NCBI GenBank assembly: GCA_900543165.1
Contig: UQQQ01000037.1
Span: forward strand, 1 to 22,380
DNA length: 22,380 bases
Direction: 5' to 3'
Source: an uncultured Dialister sp.
Lineage (GTDB): Bacteria > Bacillota > Negativicutes > Veillonellales > Dialisteraceae
The position numbers were made by a program, and so were the translations under genes. The notes below the pieces were generated by a model. The model was not told the DNA's origin. It did no database searches and saw only the letters and a list, made by a program, of their open reading frames with translations. Shown here one piece after another: positions 6,980-14,343 of the stretch (positions are counted from its first letter, which is position 1; every line of letters starts with the position of its first letter).

Positions 6980-7193
6980 AAGGGTTCCGCAGGTTCTATA
7001 GGTTCAGAGGTTCAACAGGGGTGCTGCGGCGCAAAAAATAATGAAGCGCCGCAGAATGATGATAGCGCTACGCGCCGTCATCATTGGAAGCATAGCCTGC
7101 AGACCTTCCTTACAGAACGGTCAGTGTGCTATTCAGAAGTCAGACGTCTGAAGTCTGATGTCTCCCAGTCACCAGTCACTAATCACTTACAAG
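6980..7193. repeat. Intergenic mosaic repeat cassette
   Basis: A 'GGTTC...GGTTC' stretch is followed by a GCGGCGC/GCGCCGC hairpin module (stem 7026-7052) and an imperfect hairpin GATAGCGC.../GCGCCGTCATC (about 7060-7085). An AGTCAGACGTCTGAAGTCTGA tract and heptamers CCAGTCACCAGTCACTAATCAC (7168-7190) follow. No gene is seen. Confidence 0.75.
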
Positions 7194-7268
7194 CTACTTT
7201 CGGGCATCGCCCCATATATTCGCGGCGAAGCCGCTGCCTTCATTCCTAATTTCTAATTCCTGATTTTC
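7194..7268 (-). repeat. Repeat module forming the mtaB 3' end
   Basis: The run from GGAATTAGAAATTAGG through GGCGGCTTCGCCGCG and ATATGGGGCGATGCCCGAA also occurs outside genes at about 6534-6598 (same orientation) and about 20168-20226 (opposite). Here it is read in frame as the end of MtaB and supplies its stop codon. Confidence 0.8.
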
Positions 7269-8582
7269 AATATTCCCCACCATTCCTTCTTCGGTGATGG
7301 CGGTGATGCGGACCGGGTACATGATGCCCCGCTCTACACCTTCACTGCAGATGGTGACGCGGATGTATTCATCCGTGAGGCCTTCGTACCAGCCGTTCTT
7401 GACTTCTTCGGCGAGGACATGGACGACCTTGCCGAGGAACTGTTCACGGTAGTCTTTCGCAATGTCTTTTTCCAGCTCCTGTACGCGATGGACGCGCTCC
7501 TTTTTCACCTCATTGGATACCTGGTCCGGATATGTTGCCGCCGGGGTACCGGTACGCTGGGAGTACGGGAAGACGTGGATGCCGGAGAAGCGGATTTCCC
7601 TCAGTGTTTCCAGTGTCTCCTTGAAGTTTTCTTCCGTTTCTCCCGGGAAGCCGACGATGAGATCCGTTGTCAGAGCAAGCCCCGGGATCTTGTCACGCAG
7701 CTCGGCAATGAGTGCCTTGTATTTGGCCAGGCGGTAATGGCGGTTCATGCCTTTCAGCACGCTGTCCGAGCCCGACTGGATGGGGAGGTGGAGATGGCGG
7801 CACACCTTCGGCTCATTCTCGATGATCTGGATCAGCTCTTCGGAGAGTTCGACAGACTCGATAGAGCCTAAGCGGATGCGGAGAAGGTCCGGGATCTTCA
7901 CAAGCTCAGCGACGAGGCTGGAAAGGGAAGTCCCGTCATGGAGATCCTTGCCGTAGTTGCCAAGATGAATGCCTGTCAGCACGACTTCGCGATAGCCGCG
8001 ATCGACGAGCTTTTTGATTTCTGAAACGGCATCCTCCTGCTTTCTGGACTTCAGCTTGCCTCGCGCATAGGGGATGATGCAGAAGGTGCAGTAGTTGTCG
8101 CAGCCTTCCTGCACCTTGATGAAAGCGCGGGTCTTGACCTCTCCTTCCGGGTCGACCTCCATATTTTCGAAATCTTTCACCTTCATGATGTCCACGACTT
8201 CATTCAGCGGCTTGTCGCTTGTCCGCGCTTTTTCGACGTACTCGACGATATGCGTGCGGTTCTGGTGGCCGACGATGACATCTACGTCCCCCATCTCTTC
8301 AAAGACCTCGGGCGCGAGCTGCGCATAGCAGCCGGCAACGGCAATGATGGCATCCGGGTGCGCGCGGCGGATGCGGCGCACCATCTGGCGAGATTTTCTG
8401 TCACCGACGCTGGTGACAGAGCAGGTATTGATGACATAGACATCCGCGTCATCGCCTTCTGCCGGGCTGTACCCGTTCCGGACGAAAAGGGTACGCATCG
8501 CGTCACTGTCATACTGGTTCACCTTGCAGCCCAGTGTGATGAAGGACACGGTTTTCTTCTGTGATAATTTTTTCTGTTCCAT
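7194..8582 (-). CDS. mtaB: tRNA t6A37 methylthiotransferase
   Basis: MtaB is a radical-SAM enzyme that methylthiolates N6-threonylcarbamoyladenosine at position 37 of tRNA, giving ms2t6A. Of 462 residues, the N-terminal MTTase domain supplies C19 (ITLGCKVNQYDS, typical of MtaB), C54 (NTCSVT) and C85 (AGCYAQ) for the auxiliary Fe-S cluster. The radical-SAM motif CDNYCTFC (C161, C165, C168) follows, then a TRAM domain at about 385-438. The last 24 residues or so, from ENQELEIRNE to the end, are encoded by an interspersed repeat (7194-7268). They are not part of the family. The ATG sits 7 bases after a TGCTATAAT extended -10, so the mRNA may be leaderless; no ribosome-binding site is visible. 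Confidence 0.93.
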   Translation of the reverse strand: MEQKKLSQKKTVSFITLGCKVNQYDSDAMRTLFVRNGYSPAEGDDADVYVINTCSVTSVGDRKSRQMVRRIRRAHPDAIIAVAGCYAQLAPEVFEEMGDVDVIVGHQNRTHIVEYVEKARTSDKPLNEVVDIMKVKDFENMEVDPEGEVKTRAFIKVQEGCDNYCTFCIIPYARGKLKSRKQEDAVSEIKKLVDRGYREVVLTGIHLGNYGKDLHDGTSLSSLVAELVKIPDLLRIRLGSIESVELSEELIQIIENEPKVCRHLHLPIQSGSDSVLKGMNRHYRLAKYKALIAELRDKIPGLALTTDLIVGFPGETEENFKETLETLREIRFSGIHVFPYSQRTGTPAATYPDQVSNEVKKERVHRVQELEKDIAKDYREQFLGKVVHVLAEEVKNGWYEGLTDEYIRVTICSEGVERGIMYPVRITAITEEGMVGNIENQELEIRNEGSGFAANIWGDARK

Positions 8583-8589
8583 GGCTTCT

Positions 8590-8598
8590 ATTATAGCA
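8590..8598 (-). promoter_or_regulatory. Extended -10 promoter of mtaB
   Basis: On minus, TGC then TATAAT (8595-8590), 7 bases before the ATG. The -35 region falls in the T-tract of the preceding terminator and is poor. Transcription would start at or just before the start codon. Confidence 0.6.
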
Positions 8599-8600
8599 TA

Positions 8601-8641
8601 GGAAAATAAAAAAGAGCACCCGACTTTAGCCGGGGCTCTTT
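8601..8641 (-). terminator. Terminator of der-plsY-gpsA
   Basis: On minus, AAAGAGC-CCCGGC, a TAAA-type loop and GTCGGG-T-GCTCTTT form a stem with one bulge, followed by TTTTTTATTTT. It lies downstream of gpsA and directly before the mtaB promoter. Confidence 0.85.
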
Positions 8642-8649
8642 GAGGGGGA

Positions 8650-8804
8650 AGGTTCAGGGTTCAGGGTTTGGGGTTCGGGGTTGTAGTGCGGCGCATAAAA
8701 ATCAGAAGCGCCGCGGAGTATAAATAGGGCGATGACCGAAAGTGGCATGTAAGTCACCAGTCACTTTGCGCCCCTAATCCCTAGTCACTAGTCACTAGTC
8801 ACTA
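8650..8804. repeat. Intergenic mosaic repeat cassette with heptamer array
   Basis: A 'GGTTCAGGGTTCAGGGTTTGGGGTTCGGGG' type tract leads into the GCGGCGC/GCGCCGC hairpin (stem 8688-8714). A 'GGAGTATAAATAGGGCGATGACC' module comes next, then GTCACCAGTCAC. A perfect heptamer array (8774-8804: CTAATCC then three CTAGTCA) directly abuts the gpsA stop codon. Confidence 0.85.
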
Positions 8805-9815
8805 TTACATCGGATACGTCTCAGACTCCGCTTTCTTGGCGCGGCGCATGAGGGCTTCGAGAGCTTCCAATGCCGTGTGGTCGCCATCGATCAGATGACA
8901 GACTTCTTCGGTGATCGGCATATCGATATGCTCACGGACAGCGATGTCATGCACCAGACGCGCCGTGCGGATGCCTTCTACGATCATATTCGTGCCTTCC
9001 GTGATTTCCTTCGCCGTCTTGCCTTCTGCCATCATCATACCGGCGGTATGGTTGCGGCTGTGGACAGACGTGCAGGTGCAGACGAGATCTCCCATCCCGG
9101 AAAGGCCGAAGAAGGTCGTCATCTGCGCGCCGAAGTGTACGCCGAAGCGGGTCATTTCGACCAGCCCGCGTGTCATGAGAGCCGCGCGGCTGTTATCGCC
9201 GAGGCCGATGCCATCCAGCACACCGCAGGCGAGCGCCATGATATTCTTCAGCGCGCCGCCGTACTCGACACCTTTGATGTCATCGCTGCGATACACGCGG
9301 AAGACCGGGCTCATGAAAAGGTCCTGCACCACCTGTACCGCTTCCGGCACTTCGGACGCGGCGACGGTCGCACACGGCAGCCCACGACCGACTTCCTCGG
9401 CATGGTTCGGCCCGGAGAGGACGACGATTTTTTTCGTGATGCCCTTCACCTTATCCGTGATGACCTCGGAAAGTCGATGACCGGCATGATCCGCAAGTCC
9501 CTTGGACGCACAGACGACGACGGTATCCTTCTCCAGCCACGGCACGAGACTTTCCGCCGTGGCTTCGACTGCATGCGACGGTGTGCAGAGGATGACGCAG
9601 CCTGCCCCCTTCACCGCCGTCTCCAGACTGCTCGTGATCTTCACGTGGAGCGGGATGCGGCAGCCCGGAAGGTAGTTCGTATTTTCGCGGCTCTTCTGCA
9701 TTTCCTGTGCTGTTTTCGGATTTCTGCAGTACATGAAAAGATCATCATGCCGCGCTGCGAGGGAGATCATCATCGCTGTCCCCCAGCCGCCGGCACCTAT
9801 CATAGCTACTTTCAT
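8805..9815 (-). CDS. gpsA: Glycerol-3-phosphate dehydrogenase, NAD(P)+
   Basis: GpsA reduces dihydroxyacetone phosphate to sn-glycerol-3-phosphate, the backbone for phospholipids. The 336 residues start with the Rossmann motif GAGGWGTA (7-14) and continue with SGPNHAEEVGRGLPC, KNIMALACGVLDGIGLGDNSRAALMTRG and FGLSGMGDLVCTCTSVHSRN, all classic GpsA blocks. The length is normal. AAGAGGT lies 5 bases before the ATG, inside the end of plsY; only 3 bases separate the two genes. Being last in der-plsY-gpsA, it supplies the acceptor used by PlsY and then PlsC. The stop TAA is immediately followed by a second stop (TAG) contributed by the adjoining heptamer repeat array. Confidence 0.97.
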   Translation of the reverse strand: MKVAMIGAGGWGTAMMISLAARHDDLFMYCRNPKTAQEMQKSRENTNYLPGCRIPLHVKITSSLETAVKGAGCVILCTPSHAVEATAESLVPWLEKDTVVVCASKGLADHAGHRLSEVITDKVKGITKKIVVLSGPNHAEEVGRGLPCATVAASEVPEAVQVVQDLFMSPVFRVYRSDDIKGVEYGGALKNIMALACGVLDGIGLGDNSRAALMTRGLVEMTRFGVHFGAQMTTFFGLSGMGDLVCTCTSVHSRNHTAGMMMAEGKTAKEITEGTNMIVEGIRTARLVHDIAVREHIDMPITEEVCHLIDGDHTALEALEALMRRAKKAESETYPM

Positions 9816-9818
9816 CTG

Positions 9819-10403
9819 CTACCTCTTTTCCCGGGAAATCGGCTTCTCTTCTCCGCGAAGGAGCCGCCCGATATTGTCTTTGTGCTTGCCGATAATGATG
9901 ATGGCTGCGACTGCAGCAAATGCCACATACTCGATCGGCTTATCCATGAAGAACATGACGATCGCTACGACCGGCGCTGCCACAATGGAGCCAAGGGAAA
10001 CGATGTGCTTCCACTTGAAGATGGCAAGCCATACGAGGAAGGCCGCCAGCACAGCCGGAGCGCAGATGTAGGCGAAAGCGCCCACGCCGCAGGCGACGCC
10101 CTTGCCGCTCTTGAATTTCAGGAAAACGGACCAGTCATTGCCGACGATCGCAAAGATCGCACACGCAAGCACCAGCGTAGGATCCGGCATCCCCAGATGC
10201 ACCGCAAGGAATCCCTTCAAAAAGTCGCAGATAAAGACGGAAAGGCCCGCGACGGCGCCCAGCTCACGATACGCATTCGTCGCACCGATATTGCCGCTCC
10301 CCACCTTTTTCAGATTCACGCCATAAAATACACGTCCGATAATATATCCGCTTGGCACCGCGCCGATGAAGTACGCCAGCACGATCCAAACTATGCCATC
10401 CAT
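9819..10403 (-). CDS. plsY: Glycerol-3-phosphate acyltransferase PlsY (acyl-phosphate dependent)
   Basis: PlsY is an integral membrane enzyme that transfers an acyl chain from acyl-phosphate to glycerol-3-phosphate, giving lysophosphatidate. The 194 residues contain about five hydrophobic segments and the signature GSGNIGATNAYRELG (from residue 35). They also contain FLKFKSGKGVACGVGA and, near the end, IIIIGKHKDNIGRLLRGEE. Length is typical. I place the start at the ATG at 10403 because AGAGG precedes it; its first base overlaps the der stop (TGATG). An in-frame GTG at 10406 would add one residue. Tight coupling to der and gpsA indicates one operon. Confidence 0.96.
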   Translation of the reverse strand: MDGIVWIVLAYFIGAVPSGYIIGRVFYGVNLKKVGSGNIGATNAYRELGAVAGLSVFICDFLKGFLAVHLGMPDPTLVLACAIFAIVGNDWSVFLKFKSGKGVACGVGAFAYICAPAVLAAFLVWLAIFKWKHIVSLGSIVAAPVVAIVMFFMDKPIEYVAFAAVAAIIIIGKHKDNIGRLLRGEEKPISREKR

Positions 10404-11731
10404 CACGCCTCTTCACCATCCTTCTTGCTTCGTACCACGATGCGGATCGGCGTACCTTCGAAGCTGAAGGACTCACGCAGCCGGTTCTCGATGAAACGGA
10501 CATAAGAGAAATGAATGAGGTTCGCATCATTCACAAACATGACGAACGTCGGCGGACGAATTCCCACCTGCGTCATGTAGTAGATCTTCGCCACACGGCC
10601 AGAATGTGCCGGCGGCGGATTCACCATCTTCGCATCTTCCAGAAGGTCATTCAGAACCGACGTCGGGATGCGCAGACTCTGCTGCTCAGCTACATTGTAA
10701 ATCATATCCCCCAGACGATGGATGCGCTGCTTTGTCAGCGCCGAGCCGAAGAGCATCGGCACATAGGACGCAAAGGGCAGGCCATTCTTGATTTCCTTTT
10801 CGAATTCCACCATCGTATTCGTCTCTTTGGCGACCGCATCCCATTTGTTCACGAAAAGGAGCAGCCCCTTCCCTGCCTCATGGATATAGCCGATGATCTT
10901 CTTATCCTGCTCCGTCAGCTTATCGATCGCATCCAGCACGAAAATCGCCACATCGCAGTTATCGATGGCGCGGATAGAACGGATGACACTGTATTTTTCC
11001 AGCGGCTCATCGATCTTGCTCTTCTTTCTCATACCCGCCGTATCGACCAGGATGAAGGTCTTTCCCTTGTAAGTCCAGAGTGAATCGACCGCATCTCGCG
11101 TCGTCCCCATTTCATCCGCCACGAGCGAGCGTTCATAGCCCAGAAGCGAATTGATCAAGGTGGACTTCCCGACATTCGGGCGTCCCACAATGGCGGTGCG
11201 GATGATATCTTCCGACTCCTCCTCCGTCTGCTCGGGAAAACCTTCTGTGATCCGATCCAAAAGCTCGCCGAAAGAGAGACGGTTTACTGCGGAAATCCCG
11301 ATCGGATCCCCCAGCCCCAGCGAATAGAATTCGTATACATCCATCTCCTGATTCTCGCTGTCCACTTTATTGACAGCCACGACGACCGGTTTCCCCGTGC
11401 GGCGCAGAATCCCAGCGATGATCTCATCATCTGACGTCAGTCCGGCGCGTGCATCAAGCACAAAGAGGATCACATCCGCCTCTTCCATCGCCAGCTCCGC
11501 CTGCTGGCGGATGCCGCTCGAGATCTGGTCTTTCTCATTTCTAAACTCGATACCGCCGGTATCGATCAGGGTAAATTCGCGGTTCAGCCATTTCACATCA
11601 CAATAGATGCGGTCACGGGTGACGCCCGGGATATCTTCTACGATGGACACGCGACGCTGCGCCAGCCCATTGATCAAAGTCGATTTGCCAACATTCGGCC
11701 GCCCGACGATGGCTACGAGAGGTTTACTCAT
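10403..11731 (-). CDS. der: Ribosome assembly GTPase Der (EngA)
   Basis: Der is a double-GTPase needed for 50S subunit assembly. The 442 residues hold two G domains: the first with GRPNVGKS (10-17), DTGG (57-60) and NKVD (121-124), the second with GRPNVGKS (183-190), DTAGMRKK and NKWD. A KH-like domain follows (about 350-435; KIYYMTQVGIRPPTFVMFVN). Length is standard. The ATG is preceded by AAAGGA at 8 bases. A strong promoter lies about 290 bases upstream, and a 167-bp palindromic element (11767-11933) sits in the intervening leader. Confidence 0.97.
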   Translation of the reverse strand: MSKPLVAIVGRPNVGKSTLINGLAQRRVSIVEDIPGVTRDRIYCDVKWLNREFTLIDTGGIEFRNEKDQISSGIRQQAELAMEEADVILFVLDARAGLTSDDEIIAGILRRTGKPVVVAVNKVDSENQEMDVYEFYSLGLGDPIGISAVNRLSFGELLDRITEGFPEQTEEESEDIIRTAIVGRPNVGKSTLINSLLGYERSLVADEMGTTRDAVDSLWTYKGKTFILVDTAGMRKKSKIDEPLEKYSVIRSIRAIDNCDVAIFVLDAIDKLTEQDKKIIGYIHEAGKGLLLFVNKWDAVAKETNTMVEFEKEIKNGLPFASYVPMLFGSALTKQRIHRLGDMIYNVAEQQSLRIPTSVLNDLLEDAKMVNPPPAHSGRVAKIYYMTQVGIRPPTFVMFVNDANLIHFSYVRFIENRLRESFSFEGTPIRIVVRSKKDGEEA

Positions 11732-11766
11732 GAGCCCATTCCTTTCTTTTCTATGGAAATCATATA

Positions 11767-11933
11767 TTAAGGAAACGCTGATTAAATCGCAGAATCAGAT
11801 TTCATATGGATTTTTATACATAGTGTCGTCGACATTCTCCTTAAATAGCTCGCTATTCGCGTCGAATGTCCCCTCGCTCTGTATAAAAATCCAAGAATAA
11901 AATCCGATAACGATTGAATCCGTGTTTCCTTAA
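11767..11933. mobile_element. 167-bp palindromic element (MITE-like)
   Basis: The left end reads TTAAGGAAACGCTGATTAAA and the right end, complemented, TTAAGGAAACACGGATTCAA. The arms match imperfectly along their whole length to a centre AATAGC-TC-GCTATT (11844-11857). Shared arm segments include AATCG, GGATTTTTATACA and GACATTC. There is no open frame of note. Terminal inverted repeats without a transposase fit a miniature element. Its ends next to TA/TTAA could reflect a TA-type target duplication, which is inference. It lies in the transcribed leader of der, where RNA would fold into a hairpin of about 80 bp. Confidence 0.75.
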
Positions 11934-12133
11934 CCAGGGAACGTGCTCCTTTCCGGCTTCCTGCAACCGACCCTCTCCAAAGAGAGAAGCAACACTTTCC
12001 CATTTTCACTGTAAATAAAATTGTATGATAGGCCAGAAGCAAAGTCAAGTAATCCCGTGTTTTTCACTTCGGAGCATCCCATACTCCCCATAAAGTCACT
12101 GGCGGCTGTAGCGTTTCTACTGCCATAGCCAAT
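11934..12133 (-). other. Leader and promoter region between ispH-S1 and der
   Basis: Apart from the promoter at 12020-12048, I see nothing coding here. Two short open frames on minus (within 11782-12175) start inside the promoter or run through the palindrome, and match no protein I recognise. Confidence 0.5.
12020..12048 (-). promoter_or_regulatory. Promoter of der-plsY-gpsA
   Basis: On minus, TTGACT (12048-12043), a 17-base spacer and TACAAT (12025-12020). This strong SigA-type promoter lies after the ispH-S1 terminator, so the der operon is separately transcribed, with a leader of about 280 bases that includes the palindromic element. Confidence 0.8.
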
Positions 12134-12172
12134 AAAAAACCGCATTGCGCATCGGCGCAACGCGGTTTTTAT
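12132..12172 (-). terminator. Terminator of ispH-S1
   Basis: On minus, AAAACCGCGTTGCGC, loop CGAT, GCGCAATGCGGTTTT, then TT and A/T. The 15-bp stem has one mismatch and lies 10 bases after the stop codon. Confidence 0.92.
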
Positions 12173-12181
12173 CATTTTCTC

Positions 12182-14068
12182 TTATTCAGCATCATGAGCT
12201 GGTGCTTTGACGAGGGAGAAGGAGATTCTTCTGCGAGCTTCGTCGATGTTGATGATCTTGACTTTCAGATCATCGCCGACCTGGCAGATGTCGCCCGGTT
12301 TCTTGTTGTGGTCGTCGGTCATTTCATTGATGTGGAGCAGACCGGTGAGGCCGTCTTCGAGTTCAACGATAACGCCGAATTCCAGAATCTTGACGACTTT
12401 AGCGTCTACGATGTCATCAGCAGCGTGGTTGGTGACAGCGGTTTCCCATGGATTCGGGAGGCAGTCTTTGTGAGAGAAGGAGATTCTCTGCTTTTCACGA
12501 TCGAAGGATTTGATCTTGACGTCGATCACCTGATCTGGTTTGAGGACGTCTTCCACTTTGCCGATCTTCTTCCAAGAGATATCGGAGATATGGAGCAGGC
12601 CTTCTACGCCATTGATGCCGATGAAAGCACCGTATGGCATGATCTTCTTGACAGTGCCCTGAAGAACGTCGCCGTTTTCATAAGCAGCTTCGATTTCATC
12701 CATTTCATTGTTTCTGGCATCTTCCAGTACTGCTTTGCGGGAGAGAACCAGTCTATTCTTAGCGCGGTCGACTTCGAGAATCTTAGCCGGGAATTTCTGT
12801 CCGACCAGGTTCTGCAGGGAGTGAACGAAGCGCAGGTCGCCCTGAGACAGCGGAATGAAGCCGCGGAGGGACTTCAGCTGAACGAGCAGACCAACTTTGA
12901 TCGCTTCGATGCCTTCGCATTCTACAGCTTCGCCTTTTTCGAAAGCTTCTTCAACAACATCCCAGTCAGCCAGACGGTCAACTTTGATCTTGGATACGTA
13001 AATGGTGCTGTCTTCTTTGACACCGCTGACAATCTGTACACGAAGTTTGTCGCCAACTTTGAGTACGTCTTTCAGAGATGCTGGTGCCGGGAATGCATAT
13101 TCATGAGCCTGCAGTACAGCTTCTGTTTTGTAGCCGAAGGAAATATAGGCTTTGTCATCGAGTACGTCGACAACTTCCCCTTCTACTACACTGCCTTTAT
13201 GCACGTCCAGGTTCATTTCTTCCTGTTCCAGCATTTCTTTCATGTTTTCCATAATAAAAACTACCTCCTCTATGATCCAGTCCGGTGTGGATGCACCGGC
13301 GGTGATGCCAATCTTGTCCCGGGTTTGGAACCATTCAGATTTTAGTTCCTCTGCCGTTTCGATATGATGGACGCAGGCGCCTTCGCTCCTGCATACGTCT
13401 GCCAGTCGGCTGGTATTAGCGCTGTTGCGCCCGCCGATGACAATCATCACATCTACTTTCCTCGCCAGCTCACGCGCCGCCTGCTGCCGCTGCATGGTCG
13501 CATCACAAATGGATTTGTGAAGAAACACATGCGGGATCCGTTGCCGGATCGCCTGCACCAGCTGGTCAGCCAAAGCCACCGAAAATGTGGTCTGCGTGAC
13601 GATATGCGCCTCTTCCATGTCTGGAAGCTGGTCTACATCTTCGAGGGTTTCTACCTGGAAGGAATGACCCACTGCCCACTCCGCTACGCTCTTCATTTCC
13701 GGGTGCTTCTTTTCACCGATGAGTACGACGGTCTTTCCATCAGCCACAAGGTCTTTGGTGATCTCCTGGTTTCTTTTGACGAAAGGGCACGTCGCGTCCA
13801 TTAGGGCCAGATTTTTGCACTTGAGTTTATTATAGCACGAAGGGCCCACTCCGTGCGAGCGAATTATTACAGTTTCATCGGTCAAAGTATCCAGGTCTTC
13901 CACCGGATGCACGCCTTTTTCAGAAAGCCGGCCGACCACCTGCGGGTTGTGAATGATGGGACCGTAGGTAACGGCCTTAATGCCCGAATTTGCCGCATTT
14001 TCCGCGATTTTCATGGCTCTTTTCACGCCGTAGCAGAAGCCCATCACTTTCGATTTATAGATTTCCAT
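12182..14068 (-). CDS. ispH: IspH reductase fused to four S1 RNA-binding domains
   Basis: Residues 1-280 are 4-hydroxy-3-methylbut-2-enyl diphosphate reductase (IspH/LytB), the last step of the MEP isoprenoid pathway. The Fe-S cysteines are C12 (GFCYGVKRA), C94 (DATCPFV) and C188 (KSICDAT). Active-site H40, H72, H122 and E124 (KKHPE) and the RNSANTS loop are also visible. After a linker come four S1 domains at about 292-361, 378-446, 466-534 and 552-619, as in ribosomal protein S1; the third (YGAFIGINGVEGLLHISDIS) is the most canonical. Such fusions are known in Clostridia and Negativicutes. I chose the ATG at 14068 (MEIYKSKVMGFCYGV); an in-frame TTG at 14083 would add five residues. Neither has a strong ribosome-binding site. 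A small hairpin (GCCTGCT/AGCGGGC) lies about 20 bases upstream in the leader. Confidence 0.94.
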   Translation of the reverse strand: MEIYKSKVMGFCYGVKRAMKIAENAANSGIKAVTYGPIIHNPQVVGRLSEKGVHPVEDLDTLTDETVIIRSHGVGPSCYNKLKCKNLALMDATCPFVKRNQEITKDLVADGKTVVLIGEKKHPEMKSVAEWAVGHSFQVETLEDVDQLPDMEEAHIVTQTTFSVALADQLVQAIRQRIPHVFLHKSICDATMQRQQAARELARKVDVMIVIGGRNSANTSRLADVCRSEGACVHHIETAEELKSEWFQTRDKIGITAGASTPDWIIEEVVFIMENMKEMLEQEEMNLDVHKGSVVEGEVVDVLDDKAYISFGYKTEAVLQAHEYAFPAPASLKDVLKVGDKLRVQIVSGVKEDSTIYVSKIKVDRLADWDVVEEAFEKGEAVECEGIEAIKVGLLVQLKSLRGFIPLSQGDLRFVHSLQNLVGQKFPAKILEVDRAKNRLVLSRKAVLEDARNNEMDEIEAAYENGDVLQGTVKKIMPYGAFIGINGVEGLLHISDISWKKIGKVEDVLKPDQVIDVKIKSFDREKQRISFSHKDCLPNPWETAVTNHAADDIVDAKVVKILEFGVIVELEDGLTGLLHINEMTDDHNKKPGDICQVGDDLKVKIINIDEARRRISFSLVKAPAHDAE

Positions 14069-14145
14069 GATTTTAATTCTCAATTGAAGCGCCCGCTATA
14101 GAGCAGGCATTATGTTTGAAATAAAAAAATTCAATAGCAAAATAA

Positions 14146-14343
14146 AGGGTTCAGGGTTCGCCCATGGGGCGGCTCGCCCCTTGATTACGTTTGAAAGCCT
14201 CGATCGAATGAGAAATTAGAAATGCGAAATGGTGGTGCCTTGTGCTGGCATTCCAGTCACTAGTCACTAGTCACTAGTCACTAGTCACCAGTCACCAGCC
14301 ACCAGTTACCAGTTACCAGCCACCAGTCACTAGTCCCTAGTCA
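14146..14343. repeat. Mosaic repeat cassette ending in a 13-unit heptamer array
   Basis: A 'GGTTCAGGGTTCGCCCATGGGGCGG' type module (14148-14187) leads into GAATGAGAAATTAGAAATG (about 14206-14224), then GGTGGTGCC...CTGGCATT, then 13 heptamers (14253-14343) of consensus C[C/T]AG[T/C][C/T]A. The last unit contains the plsC stop codon. The gap 14069-14145 holds nothing else certain apart from the short ispH leader hairpin. Confidence 0.9.

Noticed and set aside
8877..10505. A 542-codon plus-strand open frame across gpsA and plsY
   Set aside because: It is antisense to two clear genes, has low-complexity H/R/D-rich composition typical of a reverse-frame shadow, and has no ribosome-binding site or family motif.
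11782..12175. Two minus-strand open frames (81 and 88 codons) upstream of der
   Set aside because: One starts inside the -35 box of the der promoter and runs through the palindromic element. The other begins in the ispH terminator region. No motif or ribosome-binding site supports either.
14253..14343. Heptamer array considered as a CRISPR or minisatellite-type phase-variable locus
   Set aside because: Units are 7 bases with no spacers, so it is not CRISPR. It lies outside the reading frame except for the stop codon, so slippage would not switch a gene.
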